Positions 37,933 to 48,420 are shown, counted from the stretch's first letter. The stretch: 64,000 nucleotides of DNA from Pseudomonas sp. P7548 (GCF_013386585.1 NZ_JACARO010000036.1:124001-188000), one strand, 5' to 3'. Numbers and translations are program-made. The notes: generated from the letters alone by a model not told the origin.

Positions 37933-38056
37933 GATTTTTGCCTGACGCTGCAACACCCCGCGCCGCGACCGGCCTTTGCCGTCGCGGCGTTTTGCCATTA
38001 ATTTCACCGTCGCTTACGACGGCACAGATATCACCTCATTTTTAAGGAGCGCATTC

Positions 38057-39274
38057 ATGGCTGTTGGTCTTGGTCCTTTGCCCACTTTGCACCCGGTCGC
38101 CGGTTTTGAACTCGGTATCGCTTCGGCCGGCATCAAGCGCCCGGGGCGCAAGGATGTGGTGGTGATGCGCTGTGCCGAAGGTTCAACCGTCGCTGGCGTG
38201 TTCACCCTCAATGCGTTCTGCGCAGCACCGGTGATCCTGGCCAAGCAGCGCGTAGCCGGTAACATTCGTTACCTGCTGACCAACACCGGTAATGCCAACG
38301 CCGGGACCGGCGAGCCAGGCCTGGTGGCCGCTGCGCGCACCTGCGCCAAGCTGGCCCAGCTTGCTGGGGTTGATGCCAGCCAAGTGTTGCCGTACTCCAC
38401 CGGCGTGATCGGCGAGCCGCTGCCGGTCGAGAAGATCGAAGGTGCCCTGCAAGCCGCGCTGGACGACCTGTCTGTGGATAACTGGGCTGCCGCCGCCACC
38501 GGCATCATGACCACCGACACCCTGCCAAAAGGCGCGAGCCGCCAGTTCGTACACGACGGCGTCACCGTCACTGTAACTGGCATCAGCAAGGGCGCAGGCA
38601 TGATCCGTCCGAACATGGCCACCATGCTCGGTTACATCGCCACTGACGCCAAAGTCTCCCGTGACGTGCTGCACAGCCTGATCCTGGACGGCGCCAACAA
38701 GTCGTTCAACCGCATCACCATCGATGGCGACACCTCCACCAACGACTGCTGCATGCTGATCGCCACCGGCCAGGCCAACCTGCCGGAAATCACCGAAGCC
38801 AGCGGCCCGCTGTTCGCGGCGTTGAAGCAGGCGGTGTTCGAAGTGTGCATGGACGTGGCCCAGGCCATCGTGCGTGACGGCGAAGGCGCCACCAAATTCG
38901 TCACAGTTGAAGTCAATGGCGGCGGCAACCACCAGGAATGCCTGGACGTGGGTTACACCGTGGCGCATTCGCCACTGATCAAGACCGCGCTGTTCGCCTC
39001 CGACCCGAACTGGGGCCGTATCCTGGCTGCCGTCGGCCGTGCCGGCGTGCCAGACCTGGACGTGAGCAAGATCGACGTGTTCCTGAGCGGCGTGTGCATC
39101 GCCAGCCGTGGCGCACGTGCCGAGACCTACACCGAAGCCCAGGGCTCGGCGGTGATGCAGCAGGAAGAAATCACCATCCGCATCGAGCTGGGCCGCGGTG
39201 AGTGCAGCGAAACCATCTGGACCACTGACCTGTCCCACGAGTACGTGAAGATCAACGCGGAATACCGTACCTAA
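38057..39274 (+). CDS. argJ: bifunctional ornithine acetyltransferase / N-acetylglutamate synthase
   Basis: It transfers the acetyl group from N-acetylornithine to glutamate, closing the cyclic arginine pathway. The 405-residue precursor self-cleaves between Ala188 and Thr189 in PNMATML; Thr189 becomes the nucleophile, giving alpha and beta chains. The [16 protein letters not shown] context, GISKGAG upstream and the C-terminal NAEYRT end are characteristic. The ATG at 38057 follows AAGGAGC. It is 13 bp upstream of the Nudix-TMP synthase gene, as in related species. Confidence 0.97.
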   Translation: MAVGLGPLPTLHPVAGFELGIASAGIKRPGRKDVVVMRCAEGSTVAGVFTLNAFCAAPVILAKQRVAGNIRYLLTNTGNANAGTGEPGLVAAARTCAKLAQLAGVDASQVLPYSTGVIGEPLPVEKIEGALQAALDDLSVDNWAAAATGIMTTDTLPKGASRQFVHDGVTVTVTGISKGAGMIRPNMATMLGYIATDAKVSRDVLHSLILDGANKSFNRITIDGDTSTNDCCMLIATGQANLPEITEASGPLFAALKQAVFEVCMDVAQAIVRDGEGATKFVTVEVNGGGNHQECLDVGYTVAHSPLIKTALFASDPNWGRILAAVGRAGVPDLDVSKIDVFLSGVCIASRGARAETYTEAQGSAVMQQEEITIRIELGRGECSETIWTTDLSHEYVKINAEYRT

Positions 39275-39287
39275 GAGGATAAGCGCG

Positions 39288-40232
39288 GTGAAACGAGTGC
39301 ATGTAGCAGCAGCGGTGATCCGCGGTGTCGACGGCAGGATCCTGCTGGCGCGCCGCGCCGATACCCAGCATCAGGGCGGCCTCTGGGAGTTTCCCGGGGG
39401 TAAGGTGGAAGCCGATGAGTCGGTTGAAACCGCCCTGTCCCGCGAACTGCAGGAAGAGCTGGGCATTCAGGTCACGGCGGCACGCCCGTTGATCAAGGTG
39501 CAGCATGACTACCCGGACAAACAGGTATTACTGGATGTCTGGGAAGTCTCGGCCTTTACCGGCGAACCCCATGGTGCCGAAGGGCAGCCGTTGGAATGGG
39601 TGGCCCAGCGGGACCTGATCAACTACGAGTTCCCGGCAGCCAATGCGCCCATCGTTGCCGCAGCGCGTTTGCCTGCCGAGTACTTGATCACGCCTGGCGA
39701 GCTGGAAACCCCCGCATTGTTGCGCGGTATCCAGAAAGCCATTGCCGGTGGCATCAAGCTGGTTCAACTGCGTGCGCCCAACGGCTACGACCCTAAATAC
39801 CGGGACTTGGCGGTGGACGCCGTGGGCCTGTGTGCGGGCAAGGCGCAACTGATGCTCAAGGGGCCCTTTGAGTGGTTGGGGGATTTCCCCTCGGCGGGCT
39901 GGCACATGACCTCGGCGCAACTGCGCAAATACGCGAGCAAAGGCCGGCCGCTGCCCAAGGACCGCTGGTTGGCGGCTTCTTGCCACAATGCCGAGGAACT
40001 GGCGCTGGCCGAGTTGATGGACGTGGATTTTGTCACGCTGTCGCCGGTGCAACCGACCCAGACTCATCCTGACGCGCAGCCGTTGGGGTGGGAGCAGGCG
40101 GCGCTTTTGATCAGTGGGTTCAGCAAGCCGGTGTTTCTGCTGGGTGGCGTTGGGCCGGCTGAGCGGGAGCAGGCTTGGGAAGCCGGTGCCCAGGGTGTTG
40201 CTGGCATCCGGGCGTTCTGGCCTGAGGTTTGA
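39288..40232 (+). CDS. Nudix hydrolase fused to a thiamine-phosphate-synthase-like domain
   Basis: This 314-residue two-domain protein starts with a MutT-type Nudix domain (1-130; Nudix box near 36-60 with conserved G, E, REL and EELG), which sanitises oxidised nucleotides such as 8-oxo-dGTP. The C-terminal half (about 140-310) resembles thiamine-phosphate synthase/TenI (GIKLVQLRAPN, AAGWHMTS-like and FVTLSPVQPTQTHPD, then PVFLLGGVGPAE). GTG start after AAGAGGA. In this lineage the MutT-TMP synthase fusion is common, but the function of the second domain is unsettled. Confidence 0.88.
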   Translation: MKRVHVAAAVIRGVDGRILLARRADTQHQGGLWEFPGGKVEADESVETALSRELQEELGIQVTAARPLIKVQHDYPDKQVLLDVWEVSAFTGEPHGAEGQPLEWVAQRDLINYEFPAANAPIVAAARLPAEYLITPGELETPALLRGIQKAIAGGIKLVQLRAPNGYDPKYRDLAVDAVGLCAGKAQLMLKGPFEWLGDFPSAGWHMTSAQLRKYASKGRPLPKDRWLAASCHNAEELALAELMDVDFVTLSPVQPTQTHPDAQPLGWEQAALLISGFSKPVFLLGGVGPAEREQAWEAGAQGVAGIRAFWPEV

Positions 40233-40244
40233 TGGTGTTCTGAC

Positions 40245-40340
40245 GGGCCTCTTCGCGAGCAAGCCCGCTCCCACACTTGACCGAGTTCTACCTTTGGAAT
40301 GCGGTCGAATGTGGGAGCGGGCTTGCTCGCGAAGGCGTCA
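40245..40340. repeat. REP doublet (REPIN-like) 8
   Basis: Arms CTTCGCGAGCAAGCCCGCTC... (40250-40275) and ...GAGCGGGCTTGCTCGCGAAG (40309-40334) are inverted over about 25 bp with a spacer that resembles the one in doublet 1 (CCGAGTTCTACCTTTGGAATGC). It lies between the fusion gene and the convergent cobalamin adenosyltransferase. Confidence 0.9.
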
Positions 40341-40357
40341 GATCAGGCACTGAAAAA

Positions 40358-40936
40358 CTAATGGGGTTTGGCAGCCGCCTGCCACAACACCTCCGCCACA
40401 CCCTGGCGCCTGGCAATCACCCGCGCTGCCACAAACAGCAAGTCCGACAGCCGATTGATATACGCCAACCCCACGCCGTCCAACGGTTCCACCGCGTTCA
40501 ACTGCTGACACCGCCGCTCTGCACTGCGCGCCAGGCTGCGGCATACATGGGCCTGGGCAATCAGCGCCGAACCCCCGGGCAGGATGAAGTTCTCCAGCGG
40601 CCCCACTTCCTCGTTCCAGCGGTCAATCGCCGCTTCCAATCGGTCCACTTCAGCGGCATTCAACGCCTTGTACACCGGCATCGCCAGCTCGCCGCCCAGA
40701 TCGAACAAACGATGCTGGCAAGGCGTAAGCACTTCGATCACGTCCTTGAGTTCAGGGTGCTTGCCACTCTGTTCTTCCAGGTTGGCCAACAGCAACCCCA
40801 ACTGACTGTTCAGCGTATCGACTTCGCCAATGGCCTCCACCCGTGGGTGGTCCTTGGGCACACGGCGGCCATCGCCCAGGCCGGTTTCGCCCGTGTCGCC
40901 GGTACGGGTGTAGATCTTCGACAGGCGAAAGCCCAT
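40358..40936 (-). CDS. cob(I)alamin adenosyltransferase (PduO type)
   Basis: It transfers adenosine from ATP to cob(I)alamin to form adenosylcobalamin. The 192-residue protein has the PduO-family N-terminus KIYTRTGDTGETGLGDGRRV (6-25), a central RLFDLGGELAM, and the C-terminal VCRSLARSAERRCQQL region followed by YINRLSDLLFVAARV. The ATG at 40936 is preferred to a long upstream extension inside the sensor kinase gene. Only two bases separate it from the upstream kinase stop, so the two genes form an operon. Confidence 0.92.
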   Translation of the reverse strand: MGFRLSKIYTRTGDTGETGLGDGRRVPKDHPRVEAIGEVDTLNSQLGLLLANLEEQSGKHPELKDVIEVLTPCQHRLFDLGGELAMPVYKALNAAEVDRLEAAIDRWNEEVGPLENFILPGGSALIAQAHVCRSLARSAERRCQQLNAVEPLDGVGLAYINRLSDLLFVAARVIARRQGVAEVLWQAAAKPH

Positions 40937-40938
40937 GG

Positions 40939-42975
40939 TCAGTGCTCCAGTTGGGTAAGTTCGTAGGGGGGCAGTTGGCTGCCGGCCAGCGGCAGGCGCA
41001 AGGTAAAGCACGTACCTTGGCCCGGCGTAGAGTGCACTTCCATCTGGCCTTTGTGGTTGTTGGTGATGATGAAGTACGACACCGACAGCCCAAGCCCGGT
41101 GCCCTGGCCGATTTCCTTGGTGGTGAAGAAGGGCTCGAAGGTGCGCTTGCGCACGTTTTCGCTCATGCCGATGCCGTTGTCTTCCACCTGGATTTCCGCC
41201 CACGGCGGGTTGAGCCGGGTGCGCAGGATGATGCGCCCAGGCTCGCTGTCGTCTTCGCGCAGGTGGATCGCCTGGGCGGCGTTTTTCAACAGGTTGAGCA
41301 GTACCTGCTCCAGTTCGTTGGCGGTGCCGGGCACGGGGCCCAGTTGCGGGTCGAACTGGCGGATGATCGCCTGGCCCTTGAAGTCGAAGCCGATGGTCAA
41401 GTCGAAGTCGTTACCGGCGATCTCCACCGCCTGGTCAATCAGCGCGGGCAGGTCGCAAGGCGCCATCTGCCGGTTGCTGCGCCGGCTGAAACTGAGCATG
41501 TGGGTGACGATCTTCGCCGCCCGTGCACCGGCTTGCTGGATGCCGTCGAGCAGTTGCGGCACTTCGCGGCTTTGCAGGTAGCGGTTGACGGTGTCCAGCT
41601 CGATGCCGGCCTGTTCGGCCTGCTCCAGGTTCTTGGGCAGGTCGGGGGACAAGCGCCGGCGGATGTTCTGTACGTTGTGCAGGATCGCGCCCAGGGGGTT
41701 GTTGATCTCGTGGGCCATGCCAGCGGCGAGGCCGCCCACCGAGAGCATTTTTTCCGACTGCACCATCATTTCTTCCAGGGACAGGCGCTGGGTAATGTCG
41801 TCGATGCGGATCACCACGCCGCGCCCGGCACCGCCCATCAGCGGGTAGAAGGTCAGGGCGTAATGCTTGGGCTCATCGTCCTTGACCCAGGTGACCCGCT
41901 CGATGCGTTCCACCGTGTGTTGTTCGACCGTGGCCTTGATCTGGGGCAGGTAGGGCTTGAGCGGCTGGAAGGCGAGGAAAATCGGCTGGTTCAGCGCTTC
42001 ATCCAGGCGCGTGCCGGAAAGCGCGCTGGCTTCCTGGTTCCACTGGGTCACGTAGAGCTGTTCGTCCAGGGCGATCAGCGCCGAGGGCATCGAGTCGATG
42101 ATGCTATTGAGGTAGTTCTGGAAACCGGTGAGTTTTTTCTCGATCTTGCTGCGCACCTGGACTTCCAGTTCCAGCTTGCGGTTGGTGTGGCGGGTTTCCT
42201 CGGCCAGGCCCTGGGCCTGGTCGTAGGCGGCCTGGGAGTCGTCACGGGCGCGCTTGAGCTGCTGCTCACGGGCTTCGATGCGTGACAGCATGGTGTTGAA
42301 GGCTTCGGCCAGGCTGCCGATTTCGTCGTGGTTGCCGCGACTGGCGCGCAGGGCGTAGTTCTCTTCGCGGGTGACCTGGCGCGACAGTTCTTCCAGTTCG
42401 TGGATCGGCCGGGTGATCAGGCGCTTGATCTGACGGGCGATGATCAGCCACAACAGCACGCTGAAAATCAGGATGCCCAGGCTGGCGGTCAATGTGCCGG
42501 TGTAGAAGGCCACCGGCAGCTCACTGCTGGCCACCAGCAGCAGGTGCCCGGAAGGCTGGCCAGCCCGGGGCAGGGTGATGACCTGGTTACTGCGAAACTC
42601 GGTGACGCGCCAGGCTTCGATGTGCCGGTAGTTGTCCGGCAAGTGCAGGCGATCGCCGTGTTGCATCTGCGCCAGGCGGTTGCCTTCGCCGTCGTACAGC
42701 GCCGCCGCGCGCAGCGGTGAATAGCTGGTCAGTTCGTTAAGGAGCGCGTCGGCCTTGGAGGGGGATTCGAGGGCTTCGGCGGCGAGCGCCGGGTTGGACA
42801 CCAGCCGACCAATGGCCTGGAGGGCCTGGGGCGCCATGCTTTCCTGGGAGATCCAGTAGGCCGCACTGATAAAAGTCAGGTTGGCCACCAGCAACACGGT
42901 GGTGAGCAGCACCAGCAAGGCGGCCAGCAGTTTCTGCCCGACCGGTAGGTTTTCTAGACGCTGGCGCAGTGGCAT
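40939..42975 (-). CDS. sensor histidine kinase with HAMP and PAS domains (orphan)
   Basis: This 678-residue membrane kinase has two membrane segments (about 14-37 and 164-185) flanking a periplasmic region, a HAMP domain and a coiled coil (about 190-300), a PAS domain (SIIDSMPSALIALDEQLYV), HisKA with His in GMAHEINNPLGAI, and HATPase (LNLLKNAAQAIHL, DNGIGMSENVR, GLGLSVSYFI). The ATG at 42975 (MPLRQRLENL) is preferred over a TTG at 42993. No response regulator gene is adjacent here; in P. aeruginosa the equivalent kinase (PA4398, as I recall) affects swarming. Its signal is unknown. Confidence 0.88.
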   Translation of the reverse strand: MPLRQRLENLPVGQKLLAALLVLLTTVLLVANLTFISAAYWISQESMAPQALQAIGRLVSNPALAAEALESPSKADALLNELTSYSPLRAAALYDGEGNRLAQMQHGDRLHLPDNYRHIEAWRVTEFRSNQVITLPRAGQPSGHLLLVASSELPVAFYTGTLTASLGILIFSVLLWLIIARQIKRLITRPIHELEELSRQVTREENYALRASRGNHDEIGSLAEAFNTMLSRIEAREQQLKRARDDSQAAYDQAQGLAEETRHTNRKLELEVQVRSKIEKKLTGFQNYLNSIIDSMPSALIALDEQLYVTQWNQEASALSGTRLDEALNQPIFLAFQPLKPYLPQIKATVEQHTVERIERVTWVKDDEPKHYALTFYPLMGGAGRGVVIRIDDITQRLSLEEMMVQSEKMLSVGGLAAGMAHEINNPLGAILHNVQNIRRRLSPDLPKNLEQAEQAGIELDTVNRYLQSREVPQLLDGIQQAGARAAKIVTHMLSFSRRSNRQMAPCDLPALIDQAVEIAGNDFDLTIGFDFKGQAIIRQFDPQLGPVPGTANELEQVLLNLLKNAAQAIHLREDDSEPGRIILRTRLNPPWAEIQVEDNGIGMSENVRKRTFEPFFTTKEIGQGTGLGLSVSYFIITNNHKGQMEVHSTPGQGTCFTLRLPLAGSQLPPYELTQLEH

Positions 42976-43021
42976 CAGGTTTTTCGCAGGCAATAGACAA
43001 GTAGTCAGGGTAGCGCGTGGT

Positions 43022-44044
<1,023 letters not shown>

Positions 44045-44062
44045 TTATATTGGAGAAATGAC

Positions 44063-44548
44063 ATGCCTTCGTTCGACGTGGTATCCGAACTGGACAAACA
44101 CGAAGTCACCAACGCCGTCGAGAACGCCGTCAAGGAACTGGACCGTCGCTATGACTTGAAAGGCAAGGGCAGCTTCGAGTTCAAGGAAAAGGAACTGACT
44201 GTCAACCTGACCGCTGAAGCCGATTTCCAGCTGGAAGCGATGATCGAAATCCTCAAGCTGTCCCTGGTCAAGCGCAAGATCGACGTGCAATGCCTTGAAG
44301 TCAAGGACGCCTACGCTTCCGGCAAGCTGATGAAGCAGGAAGCGACGCTCAAGGAAGGCATCGACAAGGAGCTGGCGAAAAAGATCGTGGCCCATATCAA
44401 GGACGCCAAGCTCAAGGTCCAGGCCGCCATCCAGGGTGAGCAGGTGCGCGTTACCGGCAAGAAGCGTGACGATCTGCAAGAGGCCATCGCGGCCCTGCGC
44501 GCCAAGACCTTCGACATGCCGCTGCAGTTCAATAACTTTCGCGACTGA
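44063..44548 (+). CDS. YajQ family nucleotide-binding protein
   Basis: This 161-residue protein matches the complete YajQ family length, with [14 protein letters not shown] at the N-terminus, [11 protein letters not shown] and [20 protein letters not shown] in the middle. YajQ proteins bind nucleotides, including cyclic di-GMP in Xanthomonas and Pseudomonas, and have been implicated in transcriptional control and phage gene activation. GGAGAA precedes the ATG. It diverges from panE; a terminator hairpin follows. Confidence 0.92.
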   Translation: MPSFDVVSELDKHEVTNAVENAVKELDRRYDLKGKGSFEFKEKELTVNLTAEADFQLEAMIEILKLSLVKRKIDVQCLEVKDAYASGKLMKQEATLKEGIDKELAKKIVAHIKDAKLKVQAAIQGEQVRVTGKKRDDLQEAIAALRAKTFDMPLQFNNFRD

Positions 44549-44610
44549 TGGCACTTTGGGGAACCTGAGGGCGTTTTTGGCGTCCCACGCCCCAGAGCCA
44601 TTGCCTACTA

Positions 44611-44640
44611 TTGAGCCCTGCGGGGCTCAATTGCATTTTT
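44611..44640 (+). terminator. probable terminator of yajQ
   Basis: An 8-bp perfect stem TTGAGCCC / GGGCTCAA (44611-44618 and 44623-44630) with TGCG loop is followed by TTGCATTTTT. It lies before the mscS start. The T run is not immediately adjacent, so strength is uncertain. Confidence 0.65.
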
Positions 44641-44684
44641 GGGCACCTGAAAACACCGAACATCCGCTAGACAGGAGAATGTAG

Positions 44685-45527
44685 ATGGATTTGAACGCTG
44701 AAGTGGATCACCTGATCAAGACCTCGGAATCGTGGATCCCGATGATCATGGAATACGGCAGCCGGTTTTTGCTGGCAGTGATCACCCTGGCCATCGGCTG
44801 GTGGTTGATCAACGTATTGACTCATCGAGTGGGGCGTTTGCTGGCCCTGCGTAACGCAGACCTGGCGCTGCAACACTTCATCACCAGCCTGGCGAACATT
44901 GCGCTCAAGGTCATGCTGGTGGTCAACGTGGCGTCGATGATCGGCGTGGCGACCACCTCGTTCGTTGCCGCGATCGGTGCCGCCACCCTGGCCATCGGCT
45001 TGGCGCTGCAAGGCAGCCTGGCGAACTTTGCCGGCGGCGTGCTGATCCTGCTGTTCCGCCCGTTCCGCATTGGTGACTGGATCGAAGCACAGGGCACGTC
45101 GGGCACGGTCGACAGCATCCAGATCTTCCACACCGTGTTGCGCACCGGCGACAACAAGACCGTGATCATCCCCAACGGCAGCCTGTCCAACGGCCTGATC
45201 ACCAACACCAACCGTCAGCCGACGCGCAAAGTGGTATTCGACGTGGGCGTGGACTATGAAGCCGACTTGCAGAAGGCGCGTGAAGTCCTGCTGGAACTGG
45301 CCAAGGACCCACGGGTATTGGCCGATCCGGCTGCGGTGGCGGTGGTGTCGACCCTGGGGGACAGCTCGATCACGGTTTCCCTGCGTTGCTGGACCAAAAC
45401 GGCGGATTACTGGGATGTAGTGTTCATGCTCAATGAACTTGCACGTGACCGCTTGAAGGCTGCCGGGATTGATATTCCATTTCCACAGCGAGTTATTCGA
45501 GTGATGCAGGAAAGTGTTACGAAGTAA
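44685..45527 (+). CDS. mscS: small-conductance mechanosensitive channel MscS
   Basis: This 280-residue protein forms a heptameric inner-membrane channel that releases solutes on hypo-osmotic shock. There are three membrane helices (about 21-42, 61-83, 92-120). The third is the pore helix AAIGAATLAIGLALQGSLAN with the Gly/Ala packing pattern, followed by GGVLILLFRPFRIGDWIE. The beta-domain and cytoplasmic cage (QIFHTVLRTGDNKTVIIPNG) follow. GGAGAATGTAG precedes the ATG. It ends before a strong bidirectional terminator shared with the porin gene. Confidence 0.95.
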   Translation: MDLNAEVDHLIKTSESWIPMIMEYGSRFLLAVITLAIGWWLINVLTHRVGRLLALRNADLALQHFITSLANIALKVMLVVNVASMIGVATTSFVAAIGAATLAIGLALQGSLANFAGGVLILLFRPFRIGDWIEAQGTSGTVDSIQIFHTVLRTGDNKTVIIPNGSLSNGLITNTNRQPTRKVVFDVGVDYEADLQKAREVLLELAKDPRVLADPAAVAVVSTLGDSSITVSLRCWTKTADYWDVVFMLNELARDRLKAAGIDIPFPQRVIRVMQESVTK

Positions 45528-45633
45528 CTAAGTGCAAGGGCATCGAACTTGGCCAAAAGGTCAGGTTCGAGGTCGACGGGTTAATCTCGTTAGTTAGCTT
45601 GCTAGTTATTTTTCGATTGAAATAAAACAGCAA

Positions 45634-45676
45634 TAAAAAAGCCGCCCCCTTGTTTGCAAGGGGGCGGCTTTTTATT
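45634..45676. terminator. bidirectional terminator between mscS and the porin gene
   Basis: A stem of about 17 bp, AAAAAGCCGCCCCCTTG / CAAGGGGGCGGCTTTTT (45636-45652 and 45657-45673), with TTTG loop and A/T runs on both sides. Confidence 0.95.
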
Positions 45677-45718
45677 TAAGGCCGAAGCCTTAAGCCATCG
45701 TTGTAATCAAACGAGCTA

Positions 45719-46990
45719 TTACAAGATGTTCAGCGGGTATTGCGCGATCAGACGCAGTTCGTCGATGGACGCCGAACCGTAGTACACGCCGTCAGACGAA
45801 CGATAGGTCGCTTGACGTACGCGCAGGCTCAGGTCTTTTGCCGGGCCGCTCTGGATCACGTATTTGGCTTCGATGTCGCGTTCCCACTCTTTGCCGTTCG
45901 AGGTGTCGGCGGTGTTCGCGCCGGTACCTTTCACGTAACGAGTCATGAAGCTCAGGCCTGGCACGCCGAAGGTGGCCATGTTCAGGTCGTAACGAGCCTG
46001 GAACGATTTCTCGTCTTCAGCGTTGAAGTCGGAACGGGCGATGGAGTTGGCCAGGAAGATCGTGCCGCCGCCGTCTACGCCGTAGCCGTAGTCACCGTCG
46101 CCGCTGACTTTCTGGTAGGCCAGGGTGAAAGTGTGAGCCTGGATGGTGTACGCGCCTTGCAGGCTGTACGCACGGTTATCCAGTTTGGTGGTGCCGTCTT
46201 TTTCTGCGCGTTGCAGGCCGGCGCCATCGCTCTTGGTGCTGTAGATGTTGAAGTCAACGGCCAGGGACTGGTCGTTGCTCAGCGCGTGAGTCCAGTTCAG
46301 GTTGGCGTAGGTTTTCTTCCAGTAGTCTTCAGTCTTCGCGTAGTACAGGCTGGCGCTGACTTCTGGAGTCAGGGCATAGACACCACCGATGAAGTCGGTT
46401 TTGGTCAGGCCCAGGCTGTCACGGTAAGTCTGTGCTTGTGCCACGCTGGAAGTGAAGTGACCGCCTTCGAGTTTCAGGCCTTTGATTTCGTTGCTGGTGA
46501 TCGAGATACCTTGTGGCAGCTCTGGCAGCAAACGGCTGTCATCGGAAGCGAAGACAGGAGCGGTGGTGTATTGGTCGCCGACTTTCAGCACGGTGTCGGA
46601 GATGCGGAACTTAACAGCGCCGCCGCCTTTGGAGTAATCGTCTTGTGCACGACCGTCCGAACCGGTTGGGAACAGGCCAGTGCCCGAACGACCCTTGCCG
46701 CTGTCCAGTTTCACGCCCAGCAGGCCGATGACGTCAACACCGACACCGATGGTGCCTTGGGTGTAGCCCGACTGGAACAGGCCGTTGAAGCCCAGGCCGG
46801 TTTCGTTGACGCGGCTTTTGCCGGTGTCGTTGTTACGGAAGTCGCGACCAAAGTTCAGGAGGCGAGTGTTGATGCTGAAAGTGCTGTCTTCAACAAAGCC
46901 CTTGGAATCGTCCTGGGCGGACGCCATTGCGAACTGCGAGGTGCCTGCTGAAACAGCCAGGGCGATCATGCTCCACTTCATCACGCGCAT
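45719..46990 (-). CDS. OprD-family outer membrane porin
   Basis: This 423-residue precursor has a signal peptide (cleavage near AMASA-QDD, residue 25) and an 18-strand-type barrel. Family features are FVEDSTFSINTRLLNFGRDF near the start, SGYTQGTIGVGVDVIGLLG, SNEIKGLKLEGGHF in the middle, AKYVIQSGPAKDLSLRVRQ near the end and LIAQYPLNIL as the C-terminal strand. OprD-family porins take up amino acids or small carboxylates. Its position (before HIT, slyX and dps) corresponds to oprD in P. aeruginosa, but sequence alone does not separate it from OprE/OprQ-type members. AAAGGAG precedes the ATG. Confidence 0.9.
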   Translation of the reverse strand: MRVMKWSMIALAVSAGTSQFAMASAQDDSKGFVEDSTFSINTRLLNFGRDFRNNDTGKSRVNETGLGFNGLFQSGYTQGTIGVGVDVIGLLGVKLDSGKGRSGTGLFPTGSDGRAQDDYSKGGGAVKFRISDTVLKVGDQYTTAPVFASDDSRLLPELPQGISITSNEIKGLKLEGGHFTSSVAQAQTYRDSLGLTKTDFIGGVYALTPEVSASLYYAKTEDYWKKTYANLNWTHALSNDQSLAVDFNIYSTKSDGAGLQRAEKDGTTKLDNRAYSLQGAYTIQAHTFTLAYQKVSGDGDYGYGVDGGGTIFLANSIARSDFNAEDEKSFQARYDLNMATFGVPGLSFMTRYVKGTGANTADTSNGKEWERDIEAKYVIQSGPAKDLSLRVRQATYRSSDGVYYGSASIDELRLIAQYPLNIL

Positions 46991-47745
46991 CGTGATTTGC
47001 TCCTTTGGTTTTAGGAAGAGTACTGCCGTCCCACCTGTATTTTTATCTGGGCGGCTCTTTCTTTTTTGTGTCGGCGCAAAGTTATATCACGCAGACTCTA
47101 TTGACGATACTTACCCATCTATCCTTTCAGCTTCTTTACGAGGCTGTCGTAAATTGCTAGCTCCATGTCGCAAATTCACAGTCCGAATGTTCCCGGACTG
47201 ACAACTTCAATGCTGTTTTCAAACCCTTTGGAAGTTTGATTCCGTCCTTGATACGCATTGAAACGCTACTGTTTTTTATCGCGAAACACCGGCCTCCTGG
47301 CGCGTGTCGTTGCCGACGATGTGTGGGTGAATGCAACAAGCGTGCACAAACCGGTAACCGAATGTCATTTTTTCGTGAAAAGCGTTACAGCAATGTAAAA
47401 ACCGCATAAGCACGGGCTTTTTACGCCGTTTGGTTTGGGCTTGACGCCCAGCCATTCCATCGGTTCGGGGGTACACAAAACCCGTGCCAGGCAAAAACGT
47501 TACCGGTTCACCCTCATGAGTGGGTACTTGGCGGATCCCTTTGAGGCACAGGTGGGTCATTTTGGTGCGTCCCGTTGAGGCCCGGTCTAGCGTAGCTCAA
47601 ATATCGGACTGCCTCGAAAGGGTGCAGTTTTTTTTGCCGGATCTGGCCCAGGCGCTCATTGTTCGAGCTGTATTCGCCGTGAAGCCCCGGGCATTCGCAG
47701 GTATGCTGGGCCCTTGAAACTGACCTGCCGAACGGAGTGCCCGCG
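46991..47745. other. 755-base gap between the porin and HIT genes
   Basis: No convincing gene lies here. The porin promoter (a TATAAC-like box near 47084-47089 on the minus strand) occupies the left part. Two hairpins are seen: 47395-47424 (GTAAAAACCG / CGGGCTTTTTAC) and 47608-47635, a 5-bp stem plus eight Ts without any upstream plus-strand gene. Short open frames on both strands lack ribosome-binding sites and known domains. A TATGCT box near 47703 could start the HIT transcript. Confidence 0.6.
47603..47636 (+). terminator. orphan terminator-like hairpin
   Basis: ACTGC / GCAGT (47608-47612 and 47624-47628) encloses an 11-base loop and is followed by eight T residues ending at 47635. No plus-strand gene precedes it within 600 bp. 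It may end an unannotated small RNA. The stem is short, so it may be a chance structure. Confidence 0.45.
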
Positions 47746-48171
47746 GTGTTCGCCCTAGATCAACGCCTGCAACAAGACACACTGGCCATCGGGGACTTCC
47801 CGCTGTGCCGCCTGCTGCTGTCCAATGACTCGAACTATCCATGGTTCATCCTGGTGCCGCGCATCAACGGTATCAGCGAAGTGTTTCAACTGGATGTCGC
47901 CGATCAACAAACGTTGTGGCGGGAAACGACGGCCTTGGCGCAAGTGCTGAACGAAGGCCTGGCCGCCGACAAGATGAACATTGGTGCGCTGGGTAACGTC
48001 GTCAGCCAGTTGCATGTGCATGTGATTGTGCGCAGGCGTGATGACGCTGCCTGGCCTGCTCCGGTATGGGGCAAGCATCCGGCGCAGCCTTACACCGAGG
48101 ATCAGGTGGCCGCAATTCGCGCGCGCTTGCGTGAACTGTTACCGGCTGACTTCATCTTTTCCCACGCTTGA
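47746..48171 (+). CDS. HIT family protein
   Basis: This 141-residue histidine-triad hydrolase-like protein has the triad motif in QLHVHVIVR (H-V-H-V) at about residue 90. HIT proteins hydrolyse or transfer AMP from nucleotides and adenylylated compounds. The N-terminus (FALDQRLQQDTLAIGDFPLC) and a WPAPVWGKHPAQPY C-terminal segment agree with the short bacterial type. The GTG at 47746 has GGAG with 8-base spacing; a GTG at 47737 does not. It lies 16 bp upstream of slyX and is probably co-transcribed. Confidence 0.88.
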   Translation: MFALDQRLQQDTLAIGDFPLCRLLLSNDSNYPWFILVPRINGISEVFQLDVADQQTLWRETTALAQVLNEGLAADKMNIGALGNVVSQLHVHVIVRRRDDAAWPAPVWGKHPAQPYTEDQVAAIRARLRELLPADFIFSHA

Positions 48172-48187
48172 GTGGCAGGACTGACTT

Positions 48188-48394
48188 ATGGATTTGCAAG
48201 ACCGTGTGACGGACCTGGAAAGCCGCCTGGCTTTCCAGGACGACACCATCGAGACCCTCAATGACATCCTCGTCACCCAGCAGCGGGCGGTCGAACGCCT
48301 GCAATTGCAGATGACTGCACTGCTCAAGCGTCAGGAAGAAATGGGCGGCCAGTTCGAGACCTCGGAAGAAGAAGCGCCACCGCCACACTATTAA
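48188..48394 (+). CDS. slyX: SlyX family protein
   Basis: This 68-residue protein is mainly one coiled coil ([20 protein letters not shown], residues 2-21) with a proline-rich APPPHY end, typical of SlyX. Its molecular role is not established. It follows the HIT gene by 16 bp and precedes a terminator. Confidence 0.9.
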   Translation: MDLQDRVTDLESRLAFQDDTIETLNDILVTQQRAVERLQLQMTALLKRQEEMGGQFETSEEEAPPPHY

Positions 48395-48420
48395 TGGTTC
48401 GCCACTGATAGCCGGGCATT

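Noticed and set aside
40843..42285. 480-codon plus-strand frame opposite the sensor kinase
   Set aside because: Shadow of the kinase, whose HAMP, PAS and HATPase motifs are unambiguous on the minus strand.
47276..47560. 94-codon minus-strand frame in the 755-bp gap
   Set aside because: No ribosome-binding site, no domain and irregular codon use; not called as a gene.
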